Assembly: GCA_002496845.1 (NCBI GenBank) | Contig: DALQ01000088.1 | Span: forward strand, 1-39,226 | Direction of reading: 5' to 3' | Source: Euryarchaeota archaeon UBA495 | Lineage (GTDB): Archaea; Thermoplasmatota; Poseidoniia; Poseidoniales; Poseidoniaceae | DNA: 39,226 nucleotides | In this document: positions 17,328 through 26,768 of the stretch, piece after piece | Layout of the letters: each line of letters begins with the position of its first letter | Numbering within the stretch: the first letter of the stretch is position 1 | Translations under genes and position numbers: made by a program | Notes under the pieces: model-generated | The model's input: the letters and a program-made list of their open reading frames with translations, nothing else | Told to the model about the DNA's origin: nothing | The model's database searches: none

Positions 17328-18755
17328 ATGATGAGCCAACACCGGTCCATTGGGCTCGTGTGTTTGCTTCTTTTGTCCTGCTTCCCTTTGGTGCAAGCCG
17401 AAACGGTCGTACCAAGCATCAGCTTTGACATGGACCACGGTGTGGTGTTTGAGGACGATTTGTTCACCATCACGGGTGTTTCCACGGTCTCGTTGAACGA
17501 CGTGACGTGGGAGTTGGTGGACGTCACTTCCGATGTCGTCTTGGCCAGCGGGTCATTCCTCGATCAGGTCACTCCGGACGGTGAGGACACATGGACGTGG
17601 TCGCACAATTTGACCGTGAGCGAGCCCGGTTGCACCTGTCGTTTTGTTGTTGACCATGCTGTTGTTTCCGGTGACCTTCTGATGTTCGTCGGCTCTCCTG
17701 TGACGTGGACACCCGTATGGTTGGATGAGCCTGAAGGTCGTGTGCTGCTGAACGATGAGAGCAACACCACGGTCGTGCTCGATGTGGTGTTTCCACCACA
17801 GCGTGCAAACGGCTCAACTGTTGAGATTCAGCGCTGTCCCGCAAGCCCCAATCAGGTGTGCAAATCACCTCTTTCTACCATCACGCTTCCGCTCCAACAC
17901 GACGGAAGCACCAGTGCTGTGGTGTTCGAACCATCGCAATGGTCACCAGAAGGCCATTGGGCCATTACCGCGATGACCGTTGTTGACGTGGTGCTCTCGC
18001 GTTCAACCCCTGTTGTATGGCAGGTCTTGCACGATGCAACCCCGCCAACCGTGTCGATTGAGGCTACTGACCGAGCCACGGAATCCGATCCCGTCGTCAT
18101 CGTTGTCAACGCCACCGACACTACAAGCGAAGTGGTGGCTGTGGTGGACGTTCGAGCAACAGATCCGACGGGTGCCGTGCACATCTTGGGTGGTCAGACC
18201 ACCACCACAGGATTCCTTCTCCATCCGCACGTGGCCGGAGAGTGGTTGGTGGCCGTGACCGTTGAAGACGGTGCAGGGTTGACCAAGACCATCACGCATT
18301 CCCTCACGGTGATGAATCTACCACCCGAGGCCAACGCCAGGCTCAACGGGGCGGTGATTGAATCTGGAGATCGATTGAGCGTGCGTGCAGGTGACGGATT
18401 CCTCATCGACAGTTCAGCATCAAAGGACACCGCCAACGATTTGCTGAATCTGAACCATGTGTGGTGGCTCGACAGCGACGGTCGAATTTCTGGCGTTGAG
18501 ACCTTGACCAACGATCGATTCCCAGAGACTGGCGTCTACGAGGTTCGCCTCGAGGTCGTGGACGACGATGGTGCGTCCGATGAACTCACGTTCACCCTCG
18601 AGGTCATCGAGGAAGACGTCGCGTTGCGTGAAGCAGCCGTCCTCGGCCCCTTGCTGCTGGTCCTGGTTGGGTTGGGCCTCGCCCTGCTCATGTACGTTCG
18701 AAACCGTGCTCAGGTCGCCTCGATTCCGACGTGGCCAGGTGAGCCAGATTCCTGA
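17328..18755 (+). CDS. Secreted PKD-like protein with C-terminal membrane anchor
   Basis: 475 residues from ATG 17328; a second ATG follows at 17331. A signal peptide (VCLLLLSCFPLVQAE) starts the protein. The body is rich in Val/Thr/Asp beta strands. Residues about 330-430 resemble a PKD/Ig-like domain: NLPPEANARL, then GDGFLIDSSASKD, NLNHVWWLDSDG and VRLEVVDDDGASDELTFTLEV. A TM segment (AAVLGPLLLVLVGLGLALLMYV) and a short basic tail end it. The topology is type I: domains outside, C-terminus inside. It lies directly behind the giant repeat protein and so probably acts with it at the cell surface. No catalytic motif is visible. Confidence 0.8.
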   Translation: MMSQHRSIGLVCLLLLSCFPLVQAETVVPSISFDMDHGVVFEDDLFTITGVSTVSLNDVTWELVDVTSDVVLASGSFLDQVTPDGEDTWTWSHNLTVSEPGCTCRFVVDHAVVSGDLLMFVGSPVTWTPVWLDEPEGRVLLNDESNTTVVLDVVFPPQRANGSTVEIQRCPASPNQVCKSPLSTITLPLQHDGSTSAVVFEPSQWSPEGHWAITAMTVVDVVLSRSTPVVWQVLHDATPPTVSIEATDRATESDPVVIVVNATDTTSEVVAVVDVRATDPTGAVHILGGQTTTTGFLLHPHVAGEWLVAVTVEDGAGLTKTITHSLTVMNLPPEANARLNGAVIESGDRLSVRAGDGFLIDSSASKDTANDLLNLNHVWWLDSDGRISGVETLTNDRFPETGVYEVRLEVVDDDGASDELTFTLEVIEEDVALREAAVLGPLLLVLVGLGLALLMYVRNRAQVASIPTWPGEPDS

Positions 18756-18778
18756 CCCCCCGTGCAACGCTTGATAGC

Positions 18779-20164
18779 ATGTCGACCCCTGCTCTAACCA
18801 TGTTCGATGAGGTCTTTCAGGACCTGCCCGCCGCTCCGGCTCCGTTCTCCGTGGACGAAGTACGGGCCCGTCAAGCGCGTTTGACCTCAAGCCTGTCCAA
18901 GGACACGCTGCTCCTCTTGCCGGCTCCCCGTGAGTCGACCCGATCCAACGACGTCCACTACCGGTACCGTTCCTCATCCGACTTGATGTACCTGACCGAT
19001 TGGGATCAGCCGGAGTCCATGGGCTACGCCATGCATGACGGTTCGTCTTGGGTCTGGGGTCTCTTCGTACAACCCAAAGATACCCTCAAGGAAATTTGGG
19101 AAGGACGACGGCTCGGTGTTGACGGTGTGTTGGCGTTGGGCATGGTTGACCGTGCGCACAGCATCCATGACCGAGAGGACATCGTACGTGACCTTCTGAA
19201 CGACGCCAGCCGCGTTTTGCTTCGCCAGCACGTGGATCACGAATTGGATGAACTCGTTCGGGTCGCCATGACGGAACGCTCGCGCCCCCGGCAGCAATTC
19301 GGCACCGGTCCCGTGGTCCTCGAAGACCCCAGTGCAAGGATTGCAGAACTCCGCCTTCGGAAATCCGACGAAGAGATCGCCATGATGCGCCACGCTGCGG
19401 ACATCTCCTCAAGGGCCCACGTTGCCGCGATGAAGCTCCCTTCAAACGGACTCAACGAACGTCATTTGCAGGCCGTCATCGAGGGCGGATTCGTGTACGG
19501 TGGAGGCGACGGTTGGGCCTACCCTTCCATCGTCGGTTCCGGGGTCAACGCCACGGTGCTTCACTACAACGTCAACAACGATGATTGCGTCAAGGGTGAT
19601 GTTGTGTTGATCGACGCTGGGACAGAATACCGCGGCTATGCATCAGACATCACGCGCTCCTGGCCCGTGGGTGGCACATTTTCTGAGGCTCAACGTGAAA
19701 TTTACACCGTCGTGCTTGACGCTCAGAAAGCGGCCATTGACGCATGCCAGGTGGGTGAACCCTACAACGCACCTCACGAGGCGGCACGTCGTGTGCTCGC
19801 TGAAGGACTGATTGCGCTCGGCGTCATCAACCAAAGTTTGGACGAGGCCCTTGATGCCGAAACCGGACATTTGCGCGATTGGTACATGCACAATACAGGC
19901 CACTGGCTGGGTCTTGATGTGCACGATGTTGGCATTTACCGCCCGAACGGTGAACCTCGTTTGCTTGAATCAGGCATGGTCCTGACGGTCGAGCCCGGCC
20001 TCTACTTTGGGGCATGGAGGCCCGACGTATCGTGCCCTCCAAGGTACGCAGACATTGGCATCCGAATCGAAGATGACGTGTTGGTCACCGAAGCAGGGCC
20101 TGTCGTGCTCTCAGACGCATGTCCAAAGGAGTTGGATGCACTCGAGGCAATCGTCGGAGCGTGA
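18779..20164 (+). CDS. pepP: Xaa-Pro aminopeptidase (M24B family)
   Basis: 461 residues from ATG 18779. The N-terminal half (about residues 1-180) is an AMP_N-type creatinase domain with the DLMYLTDWDQPES region. The C-terminal half is the pita-bread metallopeptidase domain, and all five dimetal ligands of M24 are present: D279 and D290 in DAGTEYRGYASD, a His in the HNTGHWLGLDVHD segment near 374, Glu in LTVEPGLYFG near 405, and Glu in IRIEDDVLV near 433. The enzyme removes N-terminal residues that precede proline in the cytosol. The length and order match bacterial PepP more than short archaeal PepQ. It follows the PKD-like gene by 23 bases. Its end overlaps the start chosen for mqnC. Confidence 0.92.
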   Translation: MSTPALTMFDEVFQDLPAAPAPFSVDEVRARQARLTSSLSKDTLLLLPAPRESTRSNDVHYRYRSSSDLMYLTDWDQPESMGYAMHDGSSWVWGLFVQPKDTLKEIWEGRRLGVDGVLALGMVDRAHSIHDREDIVRDLLNDASRVLLRQHVDHELDELVRVAMTERSRPRQQFGTGPVVLEDPSARIAELRLRKSDEEIAMMRHAADISSRAHVAAMKLPSNGLNERHLQAVIEGGFVYGGGDGWAYPSIVGSGVNATVLHYNVNNDDCVKGDVVLIDAGTEYRGYASDITRSWPVGGTFSEAQREIYTVVLDAQKAAIDACQVGEPYNAPHEAARRVLAEGLIALGVINQSLDEALDAETGHLRDWYMHNTGHWLGLDVHDVGIYRPNGEPRLLESGMVLTVEPGLYFGAWRPDVSCPPRYADIGIRIEDDVLVTEAGPVVLSDACPKELDALEAIVGA

Positions 20165-21344
20165 GCGTGTGTGGGCGTCCATCCTTGAGCGTCAGGAACG
20201 TTGGTCCGTCGACGACCCGACGGCCGTGAGGCTGTCGGCCGAGGACGCCATTGTGTTGTACGAAACTGCCCCTCTTCATGCGCTCATGAGCGCAGCCCTT
20301 CTTCGAAGAAAACAGCAAGTTCCTGGCGGCGAGGTCACGTACCTCATCGACCGGAACGTGAACTACACGAATGCATGCACCATCAACTGCCAATTCTGCT
20401 CCTTTTACCGCCCGATGGGCCACGATGAGGTGTACACCCAAACCATTGACGAGATATCCGCACGCTTTGCTGAACTCGAAGAGATCGGAGGGGTCCGCGT
20501 GCTGATGCAAGGTGGGGTGAACCCTGATCTCCCATTCTCGTGGTACTTGGACGTCCTACGGGACTTGCGTGTGCGCCATCCCAGCATCGATTTGGATTGC
20601 TTTAGCCCAATTGAAATTCAAGGCATGTCCGACATCACCGGCATGAGCACCTTGGACGTGCTTCGTGCCCTCAAGGAGGCAGGCATGCACGGTCTTCCCG
20701 GCGGAGGAGCCGAGATGCTTGTGGAAGGCGTTCGCCGTGACGTTTCGCCAAAGAAAGGTGGGCCTGAACAATGGATTCGCATCATGCGGGAGGCCCAACA
20801 CCTCGACTTGATCACGAGCGCGACCAACGTGTTTGGATTTGGTGAAGGAGCTGCTGAGCGTGTTGAACACTTGGTCCGCGTGCGGAACATGCAAGACGAG
20901 GCTTTGGCCCGAGGTGAGCGACCGTTCACGTCGTTCATCGCTTGGCCCGTGCAGTTGGAAACCAATTCCTTTGGCCGCCGCAACCGTGGTCAGAACCGAG
21001 TTGAACTCGGCGCAGGACCTTCGGAATACCTCCGCCACGTGGCGATTGCGCGACTGATGCTCGACGTCGTCGATCACATTCAGGCCTCATGGCCGACCAT
21101 GGGCGTGGACGTCGCGCAAATGGCGCTTCTTGGTGGTGCGGACGACATTGGCTCAACGATGATGGAGGAAAACGTGGTTTCGGCTTCTGGAACCTCAAAA
21201 ATCGCGGCCAGTGAACGTGAACTTCAGCGCTTGATTCGTCGGGCTGGTCTTGCACCACGGCGAAGGAACAGCCGGTACGAATTGCTTGATACGCCGTTGG
21301 ACGACGAGGAAGCCTTGGCCTCCCCGGTTCCAGCATTGGCCTAA
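20136..21344 (+). CDS. mqnC: Radical SAM dehypoxanthine futalosine cyclase
   Basis: 402 residues from ATG 20136, overlapping the upstream gene by 29 bases. GTG 20169, five bases after that gene's stop, is an equally reasonable start. The radical SAM cluster motif is C81-x3-C85-x2-C88 in NYTNACTINCQFCSFYR. The following segments are characteristic of MqnC rather than CofH: RPMGHDEVY, RVLMQGGVNPDLP, CFSPIEI, LPGGGAEMLVEGVRRDVSPKKG and the late GADDIGSTMMEENVV. MqnC closes dehypoxanthine futalosine to cyclic de-hypoxanthine futalosine in the futalosine route to menaquinone. No mqnA, mqnB, mqnD or mqnE is visible in the window. The class-2 PyrD downstream needs a quinone acceptor, which fits. CofH/MqnE relatives are the alternative. 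Confidence 0.88.
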   Translation: MHSRQSSERERVWASILERQERWSVDDPTAVRLSAEDAIVLYETAPLHALMSAALLRRKQQVPGGEVTYLIDRNVNYTNACTINCQFCSFYRPMGHDEVYTQTIDEISARFAELEEIGGVRVLMQGGVNPDLPFSWYLDVLRDLRVRHPSIDLDCFSPIEIQGMSDITGMSTLDVLRALKEAGMHGLPGGGAEMLVEGVRRDVSPKKGGPEQWIRIMREAQHLDLITSATNVFGFGEGAAERVEHLVRVRNMQDEALARGERPFTSFIAWPVQLETNSFGRRNRGQNRVELGAGPSEYLRHVAIARLMLDVVDHIQASWPTMGVDVAQMALLGGADDIGSTMMEENVVSASGTSKIAASERELQRLIRRAGLAPRRRNSRYELLDTPLDDEEALASPVPALA

Positions 21345-24300
21345 CTCCGGTTGGTCAAGGGCATGTCGTAGACCACCCAGATTTCTGCATGGATGTTTCT
21401 TCCACCAGCCTCTGTTTCGCCTGTGGGCTGATATTCAGCCCCGTTGAACAAGCCTCGGTAACTCAGCGTTTCCGTTGCTCCAGGCGTTACCCAGTCAGTA
21501 ATGTCGTACGTCCATTGCTTGACGTCTTGGCCAGCGCACCAGCCTGCTCGTCCATATGGCCATGATCCGAACTGGTTGGCCACGACCCCGCCAGGAACAT
21601 TCTGCTCGCATCCAGTGTTGCTGTAGACGATTGGATGCCATTCGTACGCGGTGTTGCTTCCGATGGTGAAGTGATGCTCATGGTCACAGAATTCTGCACA
21701 GTTTGCGTCGTCTTTTTGGAATCCATGACCCGTGATGGTTGCCACGATACGAACGCGGGATGCATCAATTGGAACGTTGAGGGTTTGCTCACGATCGTAG
21801 AGGGCCGGGTCGTTGTAACTTCCATTGAATTGGCCACCGGTAAAGGCGAAGGTCGCCGAGGAAGGTCGATGATCGACTTCGCTTTCACCCCACCGCGAAA
21901 ACAGCAGCGTGATGGTCAGGCTCCCGCCGTTGGCACCTCGGTAGGTGAAGCGACGATCTTCGCCGTCATCGAGCATGAACAAGTACGGCGACAGGTCTGT
22001 CAGCCAACGCCCTTCTCGTCCGTAGGTGGTAATCCAGCGTGCAAATTCAGTTCCACATCGGGATGAATTGTCTCGGTCACAAATGCGCAGGTTGGCTTCA
22101 AAATCCCACTCATGGCATCCAGCGTAACCCGACGACGTTTGGTACCTGTCACGCCGTTCGGAACACGCGTGTTCGTGAAACATTTCCATCATGTCGTAGG
22201 TCTCAAGGTCGTGGTTGAGGTCGAACGTTCCGTTCATGGCCGTCGTGAAGCCCCCGCCCCATCCACCTTGGTGCTGATCTTCGAACATGAGATCAATGGC
22301 CTCAACGGCAGGGTCCAATCGACGGACTTCAACGGGATGTTCAGCATGCCACATCCATGCTTCGTGCGACATGTGTTGGGGGTCGTAGGTGGTGCTTGAC
22401 GTACCCCACGTGTACGTGGAACCAGTCTGACGAAGCCGCTGGAACCGATCGATGCCGAAGGTGGTTGGTTCACCCAAGGCCGACAAGGCTTCGCCCAAGT
22501 CCCCGGTTGCACCGCTCAAATCGAGGTCCAAATAGTGAATGCGGCCTTCCCATGCTTCCTCTTCAGCCGGTGAAAGCCGTTGTTCAACGTCGGATTTCCT
22601 GTCGGTGACCTGCGAACGGTAGGTGCTGTCGTATGACCCGTACACGATGTGGGTTTCATCGGGCAAGTTTCGTGTGAGGGTGCCTGGATTCATGGTGAAC
22701 GTGGATGCACTCGAGCTGCTTCCGCTTGTTTTCATGAGGAGGAACAAGTAGGTGCTGTTGCCGTCCCAGATGTTGGAGAAGGTGAAGGTCCCGTCCAACG
22801 TAGGTGCGGTGAAATCACCGACGGTCTGGAATGGACCACCAACGGCAGGAGCACCTTGTGTGCTGGTCCAGTCGACCGGGCGTTGAAGGACGGCGCATCC
22901 ATCTGCGTCAATGGTCCATCGTGCAGGACTGTTGGGGCACACGTCGTATTGCATGTGCACGCCATCATCGTCCATGTCGTGGCATCCTTCAGCATCAACC
23001 GATTCACCGAGTGGCGTGGAGGAGCAAAGGTCCGAAGCATCGCTGACGCCGTCTTCATCGCTGTCTCGTTGGTCGGCAGCGCAACCAAATTCATCGACGA
23101 CAGCGCCGAGGGACGATTGCGGGCACATGTCCAGCATCGTCCCGTTCAAGTCCGCGTCGTTGACCCCATCGTTGTCGTCGTCTTCGTCTTCGGTTCGGTC
23201 AAGGCAACCGTCGAAATCCCAATCCGTTGTGTTGTCTTGAATCCAAGCAGATTCGCCTTTGGGACAAGCGTCGTCGACGTCCAACACAGCGTCGTCATCG
23301 TCGTCCACGTCCTCGCCGCTGTCAAGGCATCCGTCGAGGTCCCAGTCGACGGCACGGAGGCTGGTCCAACCCATGGTGCCACGGGGGCAGGCGTCCTCGA
23401 CGTCCAGCCGGCCATCGTTGTCGTCGTCCTGGTCCTCAGAGTCGTCCCGGCACCCGTCCGTGTCATGATCTTCGTTTTCGGTTGACGTCCAACCTGGTTC
23501 CGAGAGGCACAGGTCATCGACGTCAAAGCGGTCGTCGTCGTCGTCATCGTCGTCCTCATCCCTGTCCCTGCAGCCGTCACCGTCGTGATCGGATGAGCTT
23601 CGACTTTGCCAGCCTTGGGCTTCTCCAATCCCGTTCGGGCATCGGTCAAGTTCGTCGTGGACGCCATCGCCATCCGCGTCGAGCACCTTCTCGGACAGAA
23701 TGAGGCGGACGGATCGAGTGTCAGAGGCCGTGTCCACAGGCCCAATGCACGAGGCGGTGACGGTCACGAGCGGTTGAAGTCCATCCTCCGAGAGCAGGAC
23801 TTCGAAGGCCAGATTTTCATCCAAAGTCAAGGCCAACGGATCTTCGTTGCTGCTGAGGTCAAGGGCTGCTGTGCAGGTAAGGTCATCCAAATCGCTGGCG
23901 GGTCGCTCCCGTAATGCCGCCACGCGTCCTGTGAAGGCCACGAGGCCTTCATCGGCGTTGACCGCAGTCGGCACCACAAGCCGCACGCCGGCCTGTCCAA
24001 CGGTGACTTCAGTTGAGAGGCTGACGGGTCCATCGGTGAAGGTCACGTCCGCAACTGGCAAGAGTTCCACGTTGACCGTGACCACGCCAGTGTGCTCAGC
24101 GATGAAAGCCACCACGACCTCTCCATTTGTTGAAGCCGCGACATCGAGCACGGTTTCCGGTTCACCTCCGTTGTAGGTTGCGGTGACCTGGCCGATCGTC
24201 AACCGGTCCAGATTTTCGACGGCAACACCGTTGACGTTGAAGATGAGCAGGTCTCCTGCAACAGGGTTGCGGACCGAATCCATGAGCACAAGGGCCCACG

Positions 24301-24430
24301 AGCCCGTCTCGACGGTGGTTGTTTCTGGTTCGGAAACGGGTTCAACCTCTGCCAAATCCTCGCCAATGCCAAGGCAACCCGCCATCAACATGGTCAGGAC
24401 CAAGGCCACGGCGGTCACGGCTCGACGCAT
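21341..24430 (-). CDS. Large lipoprotein with thrombospondin type 3 repeats
   Basis: 1029 residues from ATG 24430; ATG 24442 would add four. The start is set by a lipoprotein signal peptide MRRAVTAVALVLTMLMAGC whose LMAGC lipobox places the lipidated Cys at residue 19. A beta-rich region of about 250 residues follows. Next are about eight thrombospondin type 3 units (roughly residues 260-540), pairing DxDxDG loops with Cys (DHDGDGCRDRDED, VDDACPKG, DWDLDGCLD). The last 480 residues form a different globular part rich in Trp, Tyr and Gly, with several Cys and no recognised catalytic motif. It probably sits on the outer face of the membrane, calcium-stabilised. It is last in a minus-strand gene run and its stop overlaps the mqnC stop by four bases, tail to tail. 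Confidence 0.85.
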   Translation of the reverse strand: MRRAVTAVALVLTMLMAGCLGIGEDLAEVEPVSEPETTTVETGSWALVLMDSVRNPVAGDLLIFNVNGVAVENLDRLTIGQVTATYNGGEPETVLDVAASTNGEVVVAFIAEHTGVVTVNVELLPVADVTFTDGPVSLSTEVTVGQAGVRLVVPTAVNADEGLVAFTGRVAALRERPASDLDDLTCTAALDLSSNEDPLALTLDENLAFEVLLSEDGLQPLVTVTASCIGPVDTASDTRSVRLILSEKVLDADGDGVHDELDRCPNGIGEAQGWQSRSSSDHDGDGCRDRDEDDDDDDDDRFDVDDLCLSEPGWTSTENEDHDTDGCRDDSEDQDDDNDGRLDVEDACPRGTMGWTSLRAVDWDLDGCLDSGEDVDDDDDAVLDVDDACPKGESAWIQDNTTDWDFDGCLDRTEDEDDDNDGVNDADLNGTMLDMCPQSSLGAVVDEFGCAADQRDSDEDGVSDASDLCSSTPLGESVDAEGCHDMDDDGVHMQYDVCPNSPARWTIDADGCAVLQRPVDWTSTQGAPAVGGPFQTVGDFTAPTLDGTFTFSNIWDGNSTYLFLLMKTSGSSSSASTFTMNPGTLTRNLPDETHIVYGSYDSTYRSQVTDRKSDVEQRLSPAEEEAWEGRIHYLDLDLSGATGDLGEALSALGEPTTFGIDRFQRLRQTGSTYTWGTSSTTYDPQHMSHEAWMWHAEHPVEVRRLDPAVEAIDLMFEDQHQGGWGGGFTTAMNGTFDLNHDLETYDMMEMFHEHACSERRDRYQTSSGYAGCHEWDFEANLRICDRDNSSRCGTEFARWITTYGREGRWLTDLSPYLFMLDDGEDRRFTYRGANGGSLTITLLFSRWGESEVDHRPSSATFAFTGGQFNGSYNDPALYDREQTLNVPIDASRVRIVATITGHGFQKDDANCAEFCDHEHHFTIGSNTAYEWHPIVYSNTGCEQNVPGGVVANQFGSWPYGRAGWCAGQDVKQWTYDITDWVTPGATETLSYRGLFNGAEYQPTGETEAGGRNIHAEIWVVYDMPLTNRS
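23531..23560. repeat. Asp-codon low-complexity tract
   Basis: A 30-base imperfect trinucleotide run (GTC/ATC on the plus strand, GAC/GAT on the coding strand) encodes a run of eight Asp followed by further acidic residues in the lipoprotein's repeat region. Such tracts are prone to slippage, so length variation between strains is likely. Confidence 0.7.
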
Positions 24431-24455
24431 GGCTGTGCTCATCCCGGGAGGAACC

Positions 24456-25514
24456 TCAACGTGTCGGTGCGGGTTCAGCGTGTTCCGCCCGTCCATCGGT
24501 CAATGAGACCACCAACGTTGGAATCTTCTTGTCGGGCCACGCAGTTCGTACTGGGGTGACGTGCAAGAGGCGACCATGAATTGGGTGGTCACATGCCACC
24601 ACGATTTCCCAGTGAATGCGAACGAGTGCATCGTAGAGGGTACCCGGCCATGGGCCATCAGGGGCAGAGACTTCGACGCATCCGTCCACCACCGGGGCCC
24701 ATGCACCGTGTGCGGCAAGCCGCATTGGCCTGAGGTACACGTCGCCAGGCCAATCATGTCGACCCATGGGCGATTCTTCACCGACTCCGGTGCCGTCACC
24801 AAAGGCGGGTTCAGTGCCCACAAGGGCGGTGGTCATGCCCGGCGGGGGTTGTCCAGCGCTGGACCGTCCGAGGGCATTCATGATGTGGTGGCGCCTTGGA
24901 GCAAGAACGCCACATTGCAGACTTGCGAAGACCGCGTGCTTTTGGGCTGTTCCACCCAAGACAACGTTGGTCGCCCCGACGCTGTTCGCCACGTCAAGCT
25001 CCGCAGTCAGCGTCAGTTCTTCGTCTCCGATGATGTTGGATTGACGCCTCAAGTCGCCGACGTTGGCGGTCAATCGTAGGACCAAGGGAAGCAAGATCAA
25101 CGGCACCACAATCAAACCCAACAGCGGGTAATCCAGCAATCCCAACCGCACGCTTTCCGTCCCAATGGTTGGAATGTCCAACGCATCGAAACCTGGTGCG
25201 AGGGCGAGGTACAACAGCGTCAAGAGCATGAGTGCAGCGACGCCGTCCACCATCCGTCGCAATCGGCGATGCAGGGTCCTCGGTTCCAAGAACCAGCCTT
25301 CTCGTTGTGCTTTCACCACGCTTGGGTAAGGTCGGTCTTCGATCGCAGCCGGAGCAACGGCGTCAAGTCCTCGTCGCTCAACGAACCAACCCTCCTCGGT
25401 TTCGATGCGAAGGTTGGCCCCGAAGTCACGGTCGATGGTTCCCTTCACGGGGTCGAGTTCCTTCGGGTTGAGGCGCCGTGGATCGAAGGGTGGGTGCCTG
25501 TACAATTCTTCCAT
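24456..25514 (-). CDS. Two-pass membrane protein, unknown function
   Basis: 352 residues from ATG 25514, nine bases after the flavoprotein stop. I do not recognise the family. The N-terminal 95 residues are charged and probably cytoplasmic, with two similar short segments (EEGWFVERRGLDAVAP and REGWFLEPRTLHRRL), which looks like a small internal duplication. Two TMs follow, near 96-115 (VAALMLLTLLYLALAP) and 133-155 (LLGLIVVPLILLPLVLRL). The remaining 190 residues look like a beta-sandwich, with alternating hydrophobic strands such as LVRIHWEIVVACD and a buried-looking WAPVVDGCVEVSAP. An arrestin-like fold is possible but unproven. If the N-terminus is inside, the C-terminal domain is inside too. 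The next gene begins 13-25 bases downstream, so the two are probably co-transcribed. Confidence 0.7.
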   Translation of the reverse strand: MEELYRHPPFDPRRLNPKELDPVKGTIDRDFGANLRIETEEGWFVERRGLDAVAPAAIEDRPYPSVVKAQREGWFLEPRTLHRRLRRMVDGVAALMLLTLLYLALAPGFDALDIPTIGTESVRLGLLDYPLLGLIVVPLILLPLVLRLTANVGDLRRQSNIIGDEELTLTAELDVANSVGATNVVLGGTAQKHAVFASLQCGVLAPRRHHIMNALGRSSAGQPPPGMTTALVGTEPAFGDGTGVGEESPMGRHDWPGDVYLRPMRLAAHGAWAPVVDGCVEVSAPDGPWPGTLYDALVRIHWEIVVACDHPIHGRLLHVTPVRTAWPDKKIPTLVVSLTDGRAEHAEPAPTR

Positions 25515-25523
25515 GCCATCACC

Positions 25524-26756
25524 TCATGCCGTTAACATGGCCCAACCTGCCTTCAAGGCCAGCGGCCGGAAGGACGGAACTTTCCTCAACATCTCGATGC
25601 CCAATGGGACCGGATGTTCGATGTCCCCGAGTCGATTGATCATCTCTGTGACATCGGGTTGCGAAAAGACGGCGACGTGCCGTTCCAGTGTTTCGTCATC
25701 GCTTTCCGTCAAAAACAGGTTGCGAAGAGCACGAGCCCTTGTCTGATGACGCCTGAGTTCATCCCAAGGCTTGGCGATTTTCTTCAGGGAGGACTCTGAA
25801 AGTTGGTCGCTGTGAATGGCCTCGGCCAACGTGTCTGCGATCATGCTGACCTGCTTGAAACCAGGGCCAATGCCTCCACCGGTGGTCGGCTTGGCCAATC
25901 CGGCCGCGTCTCCAAACAGCATGGCACGTTCTCTGACGGGCCGGCGAACCATTCCACCAGGAATCGGTCCACAATACCTTGCGACAACTTGGCAGTTGGC
26001 GAAGCGGGAAGCGTGACGTGAGGTGTGCATCAAACCGTTCAGCAACGCCTCAGGTGATGCTTCGTCCAAGCGATCGGGGGAGGACCACAAACCGATACGG
26101 TGTGTCCCGAAGCCCGTTGGAATGGCCCATGCAAAAAAGCCCGGAGCGATGGATTCACCGGTGAACATTTCCAACCAGCGGTCTTCGGTTTCAAAGCCGG
26201 TGACTTCGATTTGATTTCCAATCATCATTTCCTTCGGACGTCCGCTACGAAGCCAATGCCGAACACGGCTATGGGCTCCGTCAGCTCCGACGAGGAGCCG
26301 GCATGTTGTGGTGCCCGTTGAAGCACCGCGCTGATGGTGGACGCGCCATCCACCATCGTCCAAGGAAAGTATCCCAGTCACCGTGGTGGACAGATGGAGG
26401 TGCGCACCAGCCTTGAGCGCTTGATGCACGACGCCTTCGTCGAATCTATTTCTGCAGACCGCGCTCGTGCGTGGTTGACCCCGAACGCCGACGGAGACCG
26501 AGGCGTGATGCGGGCCGTGAATGGTCGCCCCATCGATTTCTTGCAGGACGGTGTGTTCCAATCCCACCTGTTCCATTGACCATGGATTGATCAGACCTGC
26601 ACATTGGAAGGGGCGACCAATGGAGGCATGTTCCTCGAACATCACGACATCGACGCCGCGTTCAGCCAGCACGGTGGCCAAACGAGCGCCGACCGGGCCC
26701 GCGCCTACCACGATGACGTCGTGGTCCATGTCGGGAATCCGGAGGGTAGACCCCAT
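25524..26756 (-). CDS. Geranylgeranyl-reductase-family FAD oxidoreductase
   Basis: 410 residues from ATG 26756; an internal ATG at 26729 (MDHDVIVVG) is an attractive shorter start. The N-terminal Rossmann motif VVGAGPVGARLATVLAERG, ending in the FEEH acidic ribose contact, binds FAD. The mid-protein segment RLLVGADGAHSRVR is the DG motif of FAD hydroxylases and reductases. The GDAAGLAKPTTGGGIGPGF segment near residue 290 is the second FAD motif and is close to archaeal geranylgeranyl reductases. These enzymes saturate isoprenoid chains of archaeal lipids or of quinones. Some related proteins act on other isoprenoids or aromatics, so the substrate is open. It lies 12 bases after topB in one operon. 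Confidence 0.88.
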   Translation of the reverse strand: MGSTLRIPDMDHDVIVVGAGPVGARLATVLAERGVDVVMFEEHASIGRPFQCAGLINPWSMEQVGLEHTVLQEIDGATIHGPHHASVSVGVRGQPRTSAVCRNRFDEGVVHQALKAGAHLHLSTTVTGILSLDDGGWRVHHQRGASTGTTTCRLLVGADGAHSRVRHWLRSGRPKEMMIGNQIEVTGFETEDRWLEMFTGESIAPGFFAWAIPTGFGTHRIGLWSSPDRLDEASPEALLNGLMHTSRHASRFANCQVVARYCGPIPGGMVRRPVRERAMLFGDAAGLAKPTTGGGIGPGFKQVSMIADTLAEAIHSDQLSESSLKKIAKPWDELRRHQTRARALRNLFLTESDDETLERHVAVFSQPDVTEMINRLGDIEHPVPLGIEMLRKVPSFRPLALKAGWAMLTA

Positions 26757-26768
26757 CAAGCATGCGCC

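Noticed and set aside
22649..23485. A 278-codon plus-strand Val-rich frame opposite the lipoprotein repeats
   Set aside because: Same cause: GTC is the reverse of GAC. No start context and no domain.
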